Assembly (NCBI GenBank): GCA_016293915.1
Contig: JAEDCY010000018.1
Coordinates: 1-57,947 of the forward strand
DNA from: Treponema sp.
Lineage (GTDB): Bacteria > Spirochaetota > Spirochaetia > Treponematales > Treponemataceae
Reading direction: 5' to 3'
DNA length: 57,947 nucleotides
Part shown: one piece after another, positions 9,215 to 17,803 of the stretch
Layout: each line of letters opens with the position of its first letter
Numbering within the stretch: position 1 is the first letter of the stretch
The notes under the pieces: model-generated
Seen by the model: only the letters and a program-made list of their open reading frames with translations
Database searches by the model: none
Told to the model about the DNA's origin: nothing
Position numbers and translations under genes: made by a program

Positions 9215-9255
9215 GAGGAGTTGCGAGGAACTGTTTTTTTTTGTAAATTGAATAT

Positions 9256-10962
9256 ATGAATCCGAATGGAAAATATAAGGCATTTACGCCGATTCCTTTA
9301 AAAGACAGAAAATGGCCATCAAATACGATAACAAAAGCTCCTGTATGGTGCTCTGTAGATTTGCGGGACGGAAATCAGGCTCTTGTAAATCCTATGGGGA
9401 TTGAACAGAAAATTGAGTTTTTTAAAATGCTTGTCAAAATCGGATTTAAGGAAATTGAAGTAGGTTTTCCTGCTTCTTCTGATACTGAGTTCGATTTTGT
9501 CCGCCGCCTTATTGAAGAAAAACTTATTCCCGATGATGTGTGGATTCAGGTTTTGTGCCAGGCCCGTGAACATCTTGTTGCGAGAACCTTTGAAGCTATT
9601 GAAGGTGCGAAAAACGTAATCTTTCATATTTATAATGCAACCTCACCAGCCCAGAGAAAGTATAATTTTGGTAAATCAAAAGAAGAATTGATAAAGCTTG
9701 CCGTTGGCGGGGTAAAGTGTGTAAAAAAATATATTAATGCGGTTTCAAAGAGCGATATGGAAGCCGGCAGGAAACCTGCAAATTTCCGTTTTGAGTATTC
9801 GCCGGAAAATTTTACTCAGACAGAAACAGATTTTGCACTGCAGATTTGTGGTGAAGTTGTGAAGGCCTGGGGAGCAAGCCCGGACAATAAAATGATTTTG
9901 AATCTTCCGGCTACAGTTGAATGTAACATGCCAAATCAGTTTGCAGATCAGATAGAATACTTTTGCCGTAATTTTGAAGGACGAGAAAACTGCATAATCT
10001 CCCTTCATAATCATAATGATCGCGGAGAAAGTGTAGCTGATTGTGAGCTTGGACTCCTTGCCGGGGCAGAAAGAGTAGAAGGCTGCCTTTTTGGGAACGG
10101 CGAACGTACCGGAAATCTTGATATAATTACAGTTGCTTTGAATATGTATACGCAGGGGATAGATCCTGAACTGGATTTTTCAGATCTGGAAAGTATTTCA
10201 GATGAATTCAGCAAACTGACTTCTATGCCTATTCATCCGCGTTCGCCTTATGCGGGAGAACTTGTTTTTACAGCCTTCAGCGGCTCACACCAGGATGCAA
10301 TGCGCAAGGCTATGAATGCCCGCCTGGCCGGAAAAGCTCCGCTTCTCTGGGACGACCCTTATCTTCCGATAGATCCGCATGATATTGGCCGCGGATACGA
10401 TGGACTTATCAGAATCAACAGTCAGAGTGGAAAGGGTGGAGCAGTATATATTCTCGAAGCAATGTATGGAATTATTGCACCTAAAGCAATGCATCCAGTA
10501 ATAGGGGCTCTTGTAAAAGCTCAGGCAGATGAACTTCAGCGCGAGCTAAGCCCTGCAGAGGTTTATGATCTTTTTGCAGAAACCTGGTTATATACAAAAT
10601 CACCGCTTAATGTACTCGAAATTACAGAAAGACATATTGAAGGTGAGCGGGGAACAGATTTACCGGAGCAGGTTGCAGGTATGGCAACTATAGAGTGGGA
10701 AGGAAAACGTTATGCGATTGCAGCTAATGGTAACGGACCTCTGGATGCTTTTGTAAGCGCAATGAAGCAGACTCCGGCCCCGGTTTTCAATATTACAAGC
10801 TTCCATGAACATTCTGTAGGTTCTGGTTCTGATACACAGGCTATTGCTTATGTTCAGATTACCAAAGAAAACGGAGAACAGGCCTGGGGGGTTGGAAAGA
10901 GTTCAAACGTTGGACGAGCTGGTATTGCAGCAGTTGTTTCAGCATTAAATTTTAAACAATAA
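9256..10962 (+). CDS. leuA: 2-isopropylmalate synthase (long form)
   Basis: Condenses acetyl-CoA with 2-oxoisovalerate, the first step of leucine synthesis. The 568-aa length and N-terminal extension (MNPNGKYKAFTPIPLKDRKW) place it in the long LeuA class. The catalytic barrel contains VDLRDGNQAL (about 34-43), the metal ligands in SLHNHNDRG, and GNGERTGN. The C-terminal leucine-feedback domain is present (HSVGSGSDTQAIAYVQI, then the GKSSNVGRAGIAAVVSAL end). No clear ribosome site precedes the ATG. No other leu genes are nearby. Confidence 0.96.
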   Translation: MNPNGKYKAFTPIPLKDRKWPSNTITKAPVWCSVDLRDGNQALVNPMGIEQKIEFFKMLVKIGFKEIEVGFPASSDTEFDFVRRLIEEKLIPDDVWIQVLCQAREHLVARTFEAIEGAKNVIFHIYNATSPAQRKYNFGKSKEELIKLAVGGVKCVKKYINAVSKSDMEAGRKPANFRFEYSPENFTQTETDFALQICGEVVKAWGASPDNKMILNLPATVECNMPNQFADQIEYFCRNFEGRENCIISLHNHNDRGESVADCELGLLAGAERVEGCLFGNGERTGNLDIITVALNMYTQGIDPELDFSDLESISDEFSKLTSMPIHPRSPYAGELVFTAFSGSHQDAMRKAMNARLAGKAPLLWDDPYLPIDPHDIGRGYDGLIRINSQSGKGGAVYILEAMYGIIAPKAMHPVIGALVKAQADELQRELSPAEVYDLFAETWLYTKSPLNVLEITERHIEGERGTDLPEQVAGMATIEWEGKRYAIAANGNGPLDAFVSAMKQTPAPVFNITSFHEHSVGSGSDTQAIAYVQITKENGEQAWGVGKSSNVGRAGIAAVVSALNFKQ

Positions 10963-11074
10963 ATTAATTGTTTTAAGTATTGATAAAATTTGCTTTTTAT
11001 ATCCAAAAGGCTGATAATAAAAGAATATAATTAATAAAAGTTTTGCCGATTTTTTATACTAGAGAGGAGAATTT

Positions 11075-13177
11075 ATGGCAAAAGAATTGGATAGATTTGA
11101 CCCGAATCCAAAAAAGAACATAAAATTAAAGACAAAGCTTATTGCTATGATTGTAGGAGCTACTGTTTTAGGTGTCGTAATAGCATCTACTGTTTCTCTT
11201 ACTGTTTTTGATAAAGGTCTTATGGATCAGACAAAAGTCGAACTTGAGCATACAACAGCTGGTGTAGAATGGATTCTTCAGGAGTGGCTTGATACTCTGG
11301 GTGGTTATGGCGATATGCTCGCTTCAACCGACCATATTAAAGGTTATCTTGATGGTTCTTATACTGATGATGCAAACGTTTATCTTAAAGAAAAGGCTGG
11401 TTTGTGTGGTGTAGATTTGCTGGCAATTACAGATGCATCAGGTAAGGTTGTTGCCGGATACGAAGTTAAACCTGGTTATTCAAGTACACTTTCGGCTGTA
11501 AGAGCGGCTATTGGGGGAAAGAAAGCCTATGCTTTTGGCGGATATGGAAATGTAGGATATGGAATTGTTTCTGTTTCTCCAATAAAGAAAGATGGAAAGG
11601 TTCTAGGTTCTCTTGTTATAGCATATGATCTTACAGATATGGACTCTGATGGATATGTTTCTATTGTTCATAACCATCACTCTGTAGAATGTACAATTTT
11701 TAATGGAAAAATTCGTGCTGCAACAACTCTTGGTGCAAATATGGTAGGTACCGAGCTTAGTAACGATGCAATTGTACAGAAAGTTCTTTATGGTGGGCAG
11801 CAGTATGTTGGGGGAAATACAATTGCCGGCATGGATTATTATACTACATATACTCCGCTTGTTTGTTCAGATGGTTCAGTTTCTGGTATGGTTTTCATTG
11901 CCAAACCAATTCAGATGATTGAACATATCCGAAACAGAACCTTGTCTTTTGTTATTCCGGTTGCAGCCTTTGTTGTTCTTGTTCTTGCTTTGGCCGGATA
12001 TTTATTTGTACGATGGATTATGATGCGAATTAACAACGTTACAGTCTTCCTTGCAGATCTTGCAAGCGGAGATGCAGATTTAACAAAGCGTTGTTCTCTG
12101 TTTGTTCGTGATGAAATTGGTGCATTGATTATCAATTTTGATGAATTTATGGACAAGCTTCATGATATTGTAAAGAATCTTAAGGATTCTAAGGCTGAAC
12201 TTGGAACAAGTGGTGAAAACCTCGATGCAGGTACAGAAGATACTTCAAGTTCTATTACAGAAATTATTGCTAATATCGACAGTATTCATGCACAGATTAC
12301 AAATCAGGATAAGAGTGTTCGTGAAACAAGCGATTCTGTTCAGCATATTTCAAATGCTATTGTAGACCTTGATGCCCTTATTGAAGATCAGTCTTCTAGT
12401 GTAACTCAGGCTTCTGCTGCTGTTGAAGAGATGATTGGAAACATCAATTCTGTTAATAAGTCTGTTGAAAAGATGTCTGATTCTTTCAAGGCTCTCGAAG
12501 ATAATGCTGAAATCGGATTCTCTAAACAGGAAGATGTAAACGAAAAGGTACGCCAGATTGAAGGTCAGTCTGAAATGCTTCAGGAAGCAAATACTGCAAT
12601 TTCTGCAATTGCTGAACAGACAAACCTGCTTGCTATGAATGCGGCAATCGAAGCTGCTCATGCCGGTGAAGCTGGTAAGGGATTTGCGGTAGTTGCTGAT
12701 GAAATTCGTAAGCTTTCAGAAACTTCTTCTGAACAGTCTAAGAAGATTGGTGAACAGCTTGGTAAGATTATGACTTCTATTACAGATGTTGTAAGTTCTT
12801 CTAATGAGGCAAGTACTGCTTTGAATGAAGTTTCTACCCGCATTAAGGAAACTGATGAACTTGTAATTCAGATTCATGCAGCAATGGAAGAACAGAATGA
12901 AGGTTCAAAACAGATTATGGATGCTTTGCTCCACTTGAATTCTTCTACAAGCGAAGTTCGTAATTCTTCACAGGAAATGTCTGGACGCAACAGACAGATT
13001 GTTAAGGATATGACAATCCTTAAGGAATCTACAGATATGATGAACACCAGTATGGAAGAAATGTCTGTTGGTGCTCGCAAGATCAATGAAACAGGTTCTA
13101 CTCTCAGCGAGATTGCACATCAGGTAAGAAATTCAATCAATAAGATTGGTGCTCAGGTAGACTTGTTTAAGGTATAA
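11075..13177 (+). CDS. Methyl-accepting chemotaxis protein with periplasmic sensor
   Basis: 700-aa chemoreceptor. A first membrane helix lies at about 22-46, followed by a periplasmic sensor of about 230 residues with CACHE-like features (AITDASGKVVAGYEV, VGYGIVSVSPIKKDGKVLGS). A second membrane helix at about 288-312 leads into a HAMP region with RINNVTVFLADLASGDADLT. The signalling hairpin tip is the invariant EQTNLLAMNAAIEAAHAGEA region near residue 515, and a long coiled coil continues to the end. It passes ligand signals to CheA/CheW. The start has a strong GAGAGGAG site. A GCCGAT at 11045-11050 resembles part of a flagellar sigma-28 minus-10 box, but the matching upstream box is weak. 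Confidence 0.95.
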   Translation: MAKELDRFDPNPKKNIKLKTKLIAMIVGATVLGVVIASTVSLTVFDKGLMDQTKVELEHTTAGVEWILQEWLDTLGGYGDMLASTDHIKGYLDGSYTDDANVYLKEKAGLCGVDLLAITDASGKVVAGYEVKPGYSSTLSAVRAAIGGKKAYAFGGYGNVGYGIVSVSPIKKDGKVLGSLVIAYDLTDMDSDGYVSIVHNHHSVECTIFNGKIRAATTLGANMVGTELSNDAIVQKVLYGGQQYVGGNTIAGMDYYTTYTPLVCSDGSVSGMVFIAKPIQMIEHIRNRTLSFVIPVAAFVVLVLALAGYLFVRWIMMRINNVTVFLADLASGDADLTKRCSLFVRDEIGALIINFDEFMDKLHDIVKNLKDSKAELGTSGENLDAGTEDTSSSITEIIANIDSIHAQITNQDKSVRETSDSVQHISNAIVDLDALIEDQSSSVTQASAAVEEMIGNINSVNKSVEKMSDSFKALEDNAEIGFSKQEDVNEKVRQIEGQSEMLQEANTAISAIAEQTNLLAMNAAIEAAHAGEAGKGFAVVADEIRKLSETSSEQSKKIGEQLGKIMTSITDVVSSSNEASTALNEVSTRIKETDELVIQIHAAMEEQNEGSKQIMDALLHLNSSTSEVRNSSQEMSGRNRQIVKDMTILKESTDMMNTSMEEMSVGARKINETGSTLSEIAHQVRNSINKIGAQVDLFKV

Positions 13178-13179
13178 TC

Positions 13180-13240
13180 CATCATTCCGAACTTGTTTCG
13201 GAATCTATTTAATAGATGCTGAAACAAGTACAGTATAATC
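13180..13240. repeat. Family A repeat, decayed copy
   Basis: First arm intact (tcattccgaacttgtttcgg). The second arm is degraded (gctgaaacaagtacagtata), with mismatches that weaken its hairpin. It begins two bases after the stop codon of the chemoreceptor gene. Confidence 0.75.
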
Positions 13241-13246
13241 GGGGTT

Positions 13247-14731
13247 TTAGAATATTTCTTTGACTGCAGCCATGTACTTGTTGCCGCGGTCAAATTCATT
13301 GGCAAACATTCCAAATGATGTAGCGCCGGGTGAGAAAACAAATATTTCTTCCCCGGCGTTTTCATTTTCGGCCTGGTGGTTGAGCTTATCGAAAGCACTT
13401 TTTGCTTCTTTCAAAAGAGGCTCTAATCCATCAAAAGGACCATGATACTTTACTCCTGCTTTATCCAGTTCTGGCAGAAGTTTGTCTGTAGCGCTTCCAG
13501 CAAGAAGGTATAAATCTTTTACAGGCTTTTCTCCCTTTGCGATATCTGGTGAGGTAAGAAGTCTGATAAGCGGTGTAAGTTCAAGGCCTTTGTCTGTTCC
13601 ACCTGTCATGAGAATAACCGGTTTTTCGAAGGCCTGGCTTGCAGCAGCTGCTGCTTCAGGTACTGTTGCACAGGAATCATTATAAAATTTAATTGTTGTG
13701 CCTGCGTCATTTTTCCAGCTGTGAAAATACTGAAGACGGTGATCGATTCCCGGCCATTTTTGGAGTATTTCTTTTATACGTACATCAGGAACTCCCATCA
13801 GGTGCATTACAAGTGCGGCATTCTGAGCATTTGTTTTCATGTGAATACCTGGAACTAAGAGTTTTCCAAGATCAATGCTCCAGCTTGGTTTTATGCCATA
13901 TCTTAAAACAGTAGCCTTTGATTCACTTGCAAAAAGGTCACCCCAGGTCTTTGTTTCTGGATGAAGTTTTGAATCAGGTCCTGTTCCTGCTTCGTCTTCT
14001 CCTGAATCAAAAATAGAATAATCACCTTTTGTCTGGTCTGCATAAATAAGGCGTTTGTCAGCAACATAATCTTCCATATTGTCATACCAGTTCTGATGAT
14101 CAGGTACAATTTTTGTGATTACTGCTATGTGCGGGCGAAGAACTCCTCGGCCCCGGAGGTCTGCAAGCTGCCAGGAAGAAAATTCTATTACAACCGGAGT
14201 ATCACTGTTTACTTCATCAAAAAAGGTAAGGGGGCTTACGGTAATATTACCGCCGAGAAAGGTTTTGTAACCGGCCTGTGAAAGACCATAATAAATAGCA
14301 CTTACTGTAGAAGATTTTCCTTTGCTGCCTGTTACGGCGATAATCGGGCAGTCTGTGAATCGAAGGAAAATACTGAGGTCTGTTTCTATGGCGCGGGCTG
14401 CTGCAAGATATTTGTTGCCTTCGATTTTTACGCCAGGATTTTTAATTACGCAATCGGCATTTTCAAAATCTTCGATTTTATGTTCACCAAGACGGTAGGT
14501 AAGATGGTTGTGGTCGAGAGATTTGTCGGAGTTGAGTTTATCTACGGTAGCTTTAAGCTGTTCTTCGGTTTTCATGTCAGTTACGGTAACGAAGGCACCC
14601 TTATTCAAAAAGAAGCGCACAGCGGCTTCTCCGCCGCCATTGAGGCCTAAGCCCATTATTGTGACTTTTTTGCCTTTTATATCTTCAACTGATTTGAATG
14701 CGCACTGGCGCGGATAAACGTGTGGTGTCAT
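13247..14731 (-). CDS. murD: UDP-N-acetylmuramoyl-L-alanine:D-glutamate ligase
   Basis: Adds D-glutamate to UDP-MurNAc-L-alanine in the cytoplasm during peptidoglycan synthesis. The 494-aa protein starts with a Rossmann-like N-domain (KKVTIMGLGLNGGGEAAVRF). The ATP-binding loop VTGSKGKSST lies at about 133-142, with conserved NDSCATVPEA and VILMTGGTDKG in the later domains. It is somewhat longer than typical MurD (about 440-450), with extra residues around 230-250 (GEDEAGTGPDSKLHPETK). It stands alone, without other mur genes, convergent with the chemoreceptor gene. Confidence 0.93.
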   Translation of the reverse strand: MTPHVYPRQCAFKSVEDIKGKKVTIMGLGLNGGGEAAVRFFLNKGAFVTVTDMKTEEQLKATVDKLNSDKSLDHNHLTYRLGEHKIEDFENADCVIKNPGVKIEGNKYLAAARAIETDLSIFLRFTDCPIIAVTGSKGKSSTVSAIYYGLSQAGYKTFLGGNITVSPLTFFDEVNSDTPVVIEFSSWQLADLRGRGVLRPHIAVITKIVPDHQNWYDNMEDYVADKRLIYADQTKGDYSIFDSGEDEAGTGPDSKLHPETKTWGDLFASESKATVLRYGIKPSWSIDLGKLLVPGIHMKTNAQNAALVMHLMGVPDVRIKEILQKWPGIDHRLQYFHSWKNDAGTTIKFYNDSCATVPEAAAAASQAFEKPVILMTGGTDKGLELTPLIRLLTSPDIAKGEKPVKDLYLLAGSATDKLLPELDKAGVKYHGPFDGLEPLLKEAKSAFDKLNHQAENENAGEEIFVFSPGATSFGMFANEFDRGNKYMAAVKEIF

Positions 14732-14748
14732 AAGAACTCCTGATAATC

Positions 14749-14844
14749 CGGTGGTTGAGTAGGCACAAAGTGCCGTATCGAAACCACCATATGAGCCGAG
14801 ATCCGCGGTGGTTTCGATACGCCCTTCAGGCTACTCAACCACCG
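14749..14844. repeat. Family C palindromic repeat, two copies
   Basis: Two inverted copies of a unit with the pattern GGTGGTTTCGATACGCC...GGCTACTCAACCACC. One copy reads ggtggttgagtaggcacaaa and the other ggtttcgatacgcccttcag. They are separated by catatgagccgagatccgc. Related copies occur at 33476, 34165 and 56196. Confidence 0.8.
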
Positions 14845-14850
14845 TAAAAA

Positions 14851-14878
14851 AAAGCCTCCCTGTTTTCAGAGAGGCTTT
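14851..14878 (-). terminator. Rho-independent terminator of tRNA-Leu
   Basis: Stem aaagcctccctg / cagagaggcttt (11 of 12 pairs) with a 4-base loop, followed on the minus strand by a run of T. It lies 2 bp beyond the 3' end of the tRNA gene. Confidence 0.85.
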
Positions 14879-14880
14879 CC

Positions 14881-14966
14881 TGCCGGGAACCGGGGTCGAA
14901 CCGGCACGCCGATTGCTCGGCACAGGATTTTAAGTCCTGGGCGTCTACCAGTTCCGCCATCCCGGC
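14881..14966 (-). tRNA. tRNA-Leu(UAA)
   Basis: 86-nt class II tRNA. Acceptor stem GCCGGGA / TCCCGGC with discriminator A. The anticodon arm is CAGGA-CTTAAAA-TCCTG, so the anticodon is UAA and decodes UUA leucine codons. The long variable arm is a hairpin (GCCGA-GCAA-TCGGC), and the T loop carries GTTCGA. The 3' CCA is not encoded. A terminator follows immediately. Confidence 0.97.
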
Positions 14967-15033
14967 AAGTGCTCTAACTATATATGAAAAAAAGGATATT
15001 TTCAAGACGGTTGCATTTTAATATAATCTGCGT

Positions 15034-15951
15034 ATGTCTCTTTTAGTTCGTAATCAATTATTTACAATGTGTCTTATTGCCCTTGGCGGCTATATTTTTG
15101 CAAGAATTTTTAAGGTTGAAGATTCTCAGCAAAAGTTTTTGAGTAAGCTTCTTTTGTATTTTATTAACCCTTTTATGGTTGTAAAATCTTTTAATCTGGA
15201 ATTTGATGTAGATAAACTTGAACAGCTGGGCTTTGTTTTTGTAGTTGCTCTTGTGATTCATGGTCTTATGATTCTTTTGGGCTTGCTGTCCAGTAAAGAA
15301 CAGGTAGACCGTCTTGCAGTTTGTTTTACCAACTGCGGTTTTATTGGTATTCCACTGATTCGCGGCGTTTTTGGTGACGAGGGTGTTTTTTATTTGATGG
15401 GCTATCTTGTTGTGTTTAATATCACAATCTGGACTTATGGTTATTATATTATGAGCGGCTCAATCAATCTTAAGAAAATCATTACAAATCCGAATATTAT
15501 TGCTGTTGTGCTTGGTATTGCAATTTTCTGCAGTCCGTGGACTTTACCGGAATTTATTGCCCGTCCTGTTACAATGATTGGTGATACTAATACAGCTGTG
15601 AGTATGCTTTTGATTGGAATTCTTCTTGCAAACTTTAAGCCGGCTGATGGAAAGCTTTATGCTTTGAAGATAGCGAAAGTAACTTTGCTTCGTCATGTTG
15701 TGTGTGCGCTTATGAATATTGCGGTGCTTTTTCTTGTATATAAATTTTTCCCAAATATACCTGATTGCCGTCTTTTGGTTTTTGTTGTGCTTATTTGTTC
15801 TATGTGTCCTGCAGCAACTACAATTCCGGGGTTTGCAGTATTGTTCAACCGTGACGAAACCTATGCCAGTCTGATAGTTTCGTTTACAAGTATCTTCTGT
15901 ATGCTTTCAATTCCAGGCTTTGTTGCACTTGCTGAGCTGGTTATTAAGTAG
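15034..15951 (+). CDS. Auxin efflux carrier (AEC) family permease
   Basis: 305-aa integral membrane protein with about ten hydrophobic helices. AEC-family features include an N-terminal GGYIFARIF with a following LLYFINPFMVVKSF, and the later region FTNCGFIGIPLIRGVFGDEG. The C-terminal half repeats the pattern with LLIGILLANFKPADG and CPAATTIPGFAVLF. Bacterial members move small organic acids; the substrate here is not known. The TAG stop is the first three bases of a GC-rich family E repeat, which suggests insertion at or near the original gene end. Confidence 0.9.
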   Translation: MSLLVRNQLFTMCLIALGGYIFARIFKVEDSQQKFLSKLLLYFINPFMVVKSFNLEFDVDKLEQLGFVFVVALVIHGLMILLGLLSSKEQVDRLAVCFTNCGFIGIPLIRGVFGDEGVFYLMGYLVVFNITIWTYGYYIMSGSINLKKIITNPNIIAVVLGIAIFCSPWTLPEFIARPVTMIGDTNTAVSMLLIGILLANFKPADGKLYALKIAKVTLLRHVVCALMNIAVLFLVYKFFPNIPDCRLLVFVVLICSMCPAATTIPGFAVLFNRDETYASLIVSFTSIFCMLSIPGFVALAELVIK

Positions 15952-16034
15952 GGGGCGTTGCGGGGGCTTCCCCCCGCTGGAAGGGGTAGCGGAAAACGCC
16001 GGCAGGCGGTTGGAGCGAGGGGGAGACTTCCCCC
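15949..16034. repeat. Family E GC-rich repeat
   Basis: Very GC-rich block with gggggcgttgcgggggcttc, ctggaaggggtagcgg and gggggagacttccccct. A diverged copy is at 55094-55172. The composition is unlike the surrounding sequence. It provides the stop codon of the AEC permease gene. Confidence 0.75.
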
Positions 16035-16102
16035 TATATAATGATATTGAAAAAAAAACGTTTTCATTATATTCTATTATATCTATTTTTTTGAGGTGTG
16101 TT

Positions 16103-17509
16103 ATGTCTGAGGAAAAGTTCGATTTTACAATAGACAATCTGGGACCTTGTACAATTCAGTCTCCAATTAAGCTTTCTACTGTTCATGGTGATTATACTGC
16201 AAATTATGTAAGTGATGATTCATATGTACTTTCAGAAGTAAATGTTTTTGATAAAACAAAGCCGGTTGTGCTTGATTCCTCAAATCTTATGGAGAAAGCT
16301 GGTCCTCGTGAAAAGATTTATTTTGATCCTACTCACGCAAAGGCTGGAATCTGTACTTGTGGTGGACTTTGCCCTGGCTTGAATGATGTAATTCGTGCTA
16401 TCGTTCGCTGTTTGAACACACGTTATGGCGTAAAGACAATTAAGGGATATCAGTATGGTTTCCGCGGATTCTTTGCTGAAAGCGGATATGAACCACTTGA
16501 ACTTGACCGCTATCTTATTGATGAAATCCACAAAATCGGCGGAACATACCTCGGAACAAGCCGTGGTGGCGGTCAGCGTGTTGAAGAAATCGTAGACTGC
16601 CTTGAGCGCGACGGAATCAACATGCTCTTTATTCTTGGTGGTGATGGTACACAACGCGGTTCTTATGACATTGCCTGCGAAGTTGAAAAGCGCGGCCTTA
16701 AGTGCGCAGTTGTCGGAGTTCCAAAGACAGTTGATAACGATCTTATGTTTATTGACCGCTCATTCGGTTTTGAAACTGCTGTTCAGCGTGCAAAAGAAAC
16801 TGTTGCAGCTGTTCATATGGAAGCTGCCAGCCAGATTAATGGTATTGGTCTTGTAAAGCTTATGGGACGCGAGGCTGGCTTTATTGCTGCTGCTGCCGCT
16901 CTTTCAAGCCATGAAACAAACTTCTGTCTTATTCCTGAAGTTCCTTTCGAAATGGAAGGTGAAAACGGTTTCCTCGCTACTCTTGAGCGCCGTCTTGCAA
17001 AACGTGGTCACGCTGTAATCGTAGTTTCAGAAGGTGCTGGTCAGGATCTTCTTCAGGCTACTGGTGCAACTGATGCTTCTGGAAACAAAAAGCTTTCTGA
17101 TATTGGTGTATTCCTTAAATCAGAAATCGAAAAGTACTTCAAGGCAAAGAATATCGAAATCAACCTTAAATATATTGATCCTTCATATCAGGTTCGTGCT
17201 TCTGTTACTACAGCAAGTGACTCTATTTACTGTGAGCGTCTTGGTAACAATGCTGTACACGCTGCTATGGCCGGAAAAACAAAGTGTGTAATCGGTCTTG
17301 TTCACGATAAGTTTGTTCACCTTCCAATCAAGGCTGTAACTGCTCACCGTAACGCTGTAGACCCTGAAGGTTCTCTCTGGCGTGATACTCTGGATGCTAC
17401 TGGTCAGCCAATTCTTATGGTAAATGATATGGCTAAGGCTCAGGAAAAGATGGCTGCAGCTGTTGCTGGTGCTAAGAGCAAGCCAAGTGAGCAGAAGAAA
17501 GGTAAATAA
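16103..17509 (+). CDS. 6-phosphofructokinase (trypanosomatid/spirochaete-type group)
   Basis: Phosphorylates fructose 6-phosphate in glycolysis; 468 aa. It has GGLCPGLNDVIRAI (substrate and nucleotide region), GGDGTQRG at 179-186 and PKTVDND at 207-213. In PFK families, Gly at the GGDG position goes with ATP use and Asp (GGDD) with pyrophosphate. Here GGDG coexists with the Lys of PKTVDND that is typical of the pyrophosphate branch. I recall this mixed pattern from ATP-dependent trypanosomatid and Borrelia enzymes, so ATP use is favoured but not certain. The start at 16103 is preceded by TTGAGGTG. A longer frame from 15920 reads through a repeat and is rejected. Confidence 0.9.
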   Translation: MSEEKFDFTIDNLGPCTIQSPIKLSTVHGDYTANYVSDDSYVLSEVNVFDKTKPVVLDSSNLMEKAGPREKIYFDPTHAKAGICTCGGLCPGLNDVIRAIVRCLNTRYGVKTIKGYQYGFRGFFAESGYEPLELDRYLIDEIHKIGGTYLGTSRGGGQRVEEIVDCLERDGINMLFILGGDGTQRGSYDIACEVEKRGLKCAVVGVPKTVDNDLMFIDRSFGFETAVQRAKETVAAVHMEAASQINGIGLVKLMGREAGFIAAAAALSSHETNFCLIPEVPFEMEGENGFLATLERRLAKRGHAVIVVSEGAGQDLLQATGATDASGNKKLSDIGVFLKSEIEKYFKAKNIEINLKYIDPSYQVRASVTTASDSIYCERLGNNAVHAAMAGKTKCVIGLVHDKFVHLPIKAVTAHRNAVDPEGSLWRDTLDATGQPILMVNDMAKAQEKMAAAVAGAKSKPSEQKKGK

Positions 17510-17590
17510 TTCACATAAAAGCGAACTTTGAAAAATCTGAGTGGCTTCCGCTGCGACAGAAAAAAAGTGCTCGCTTTCCGTTTTTTGGAA

Positions 17591-17630
17591 AAAAATACTT
17601 CGTTTTTGTAAACAAAAACGAAGTATTTTT
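17591..17630 (+). terminator. Rho-independent terminator after phosphofructokinase
   Basis: Perfect inverted repeat with the core aatacttcgtttttg / caaaaacgaagtatt (15 bp), loop taaa, then a long T run. The rest of the 17510-17803 gap is A/T rich, and I see no gene in it. Confidence 0.9.
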
Positions 17631-17803
17631 TTTTGTGGCTAAGCGCCAGATACGTCAAGAGGCACTTTCGCTTCTGCCTCTGCTCCGCTTTTCTGATTTT
17701 TCAAATCCGCGTTAATTTTCTGTTCACTGGGCTTGCGCTGCTTTTGCCATATTAAGAAAAATCCTTTATCGCTAAAATTCCAATACAATGATATTCTGAT
17801 ATC

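Noticed and set aside
15920..16102. N-terminal extension of the phosphofructokinase
   Set aside because: The extra residues read through the GC-rich family E repeat and have no ribosome site; the ATG at 16103 has one and fits the family N-terminus.
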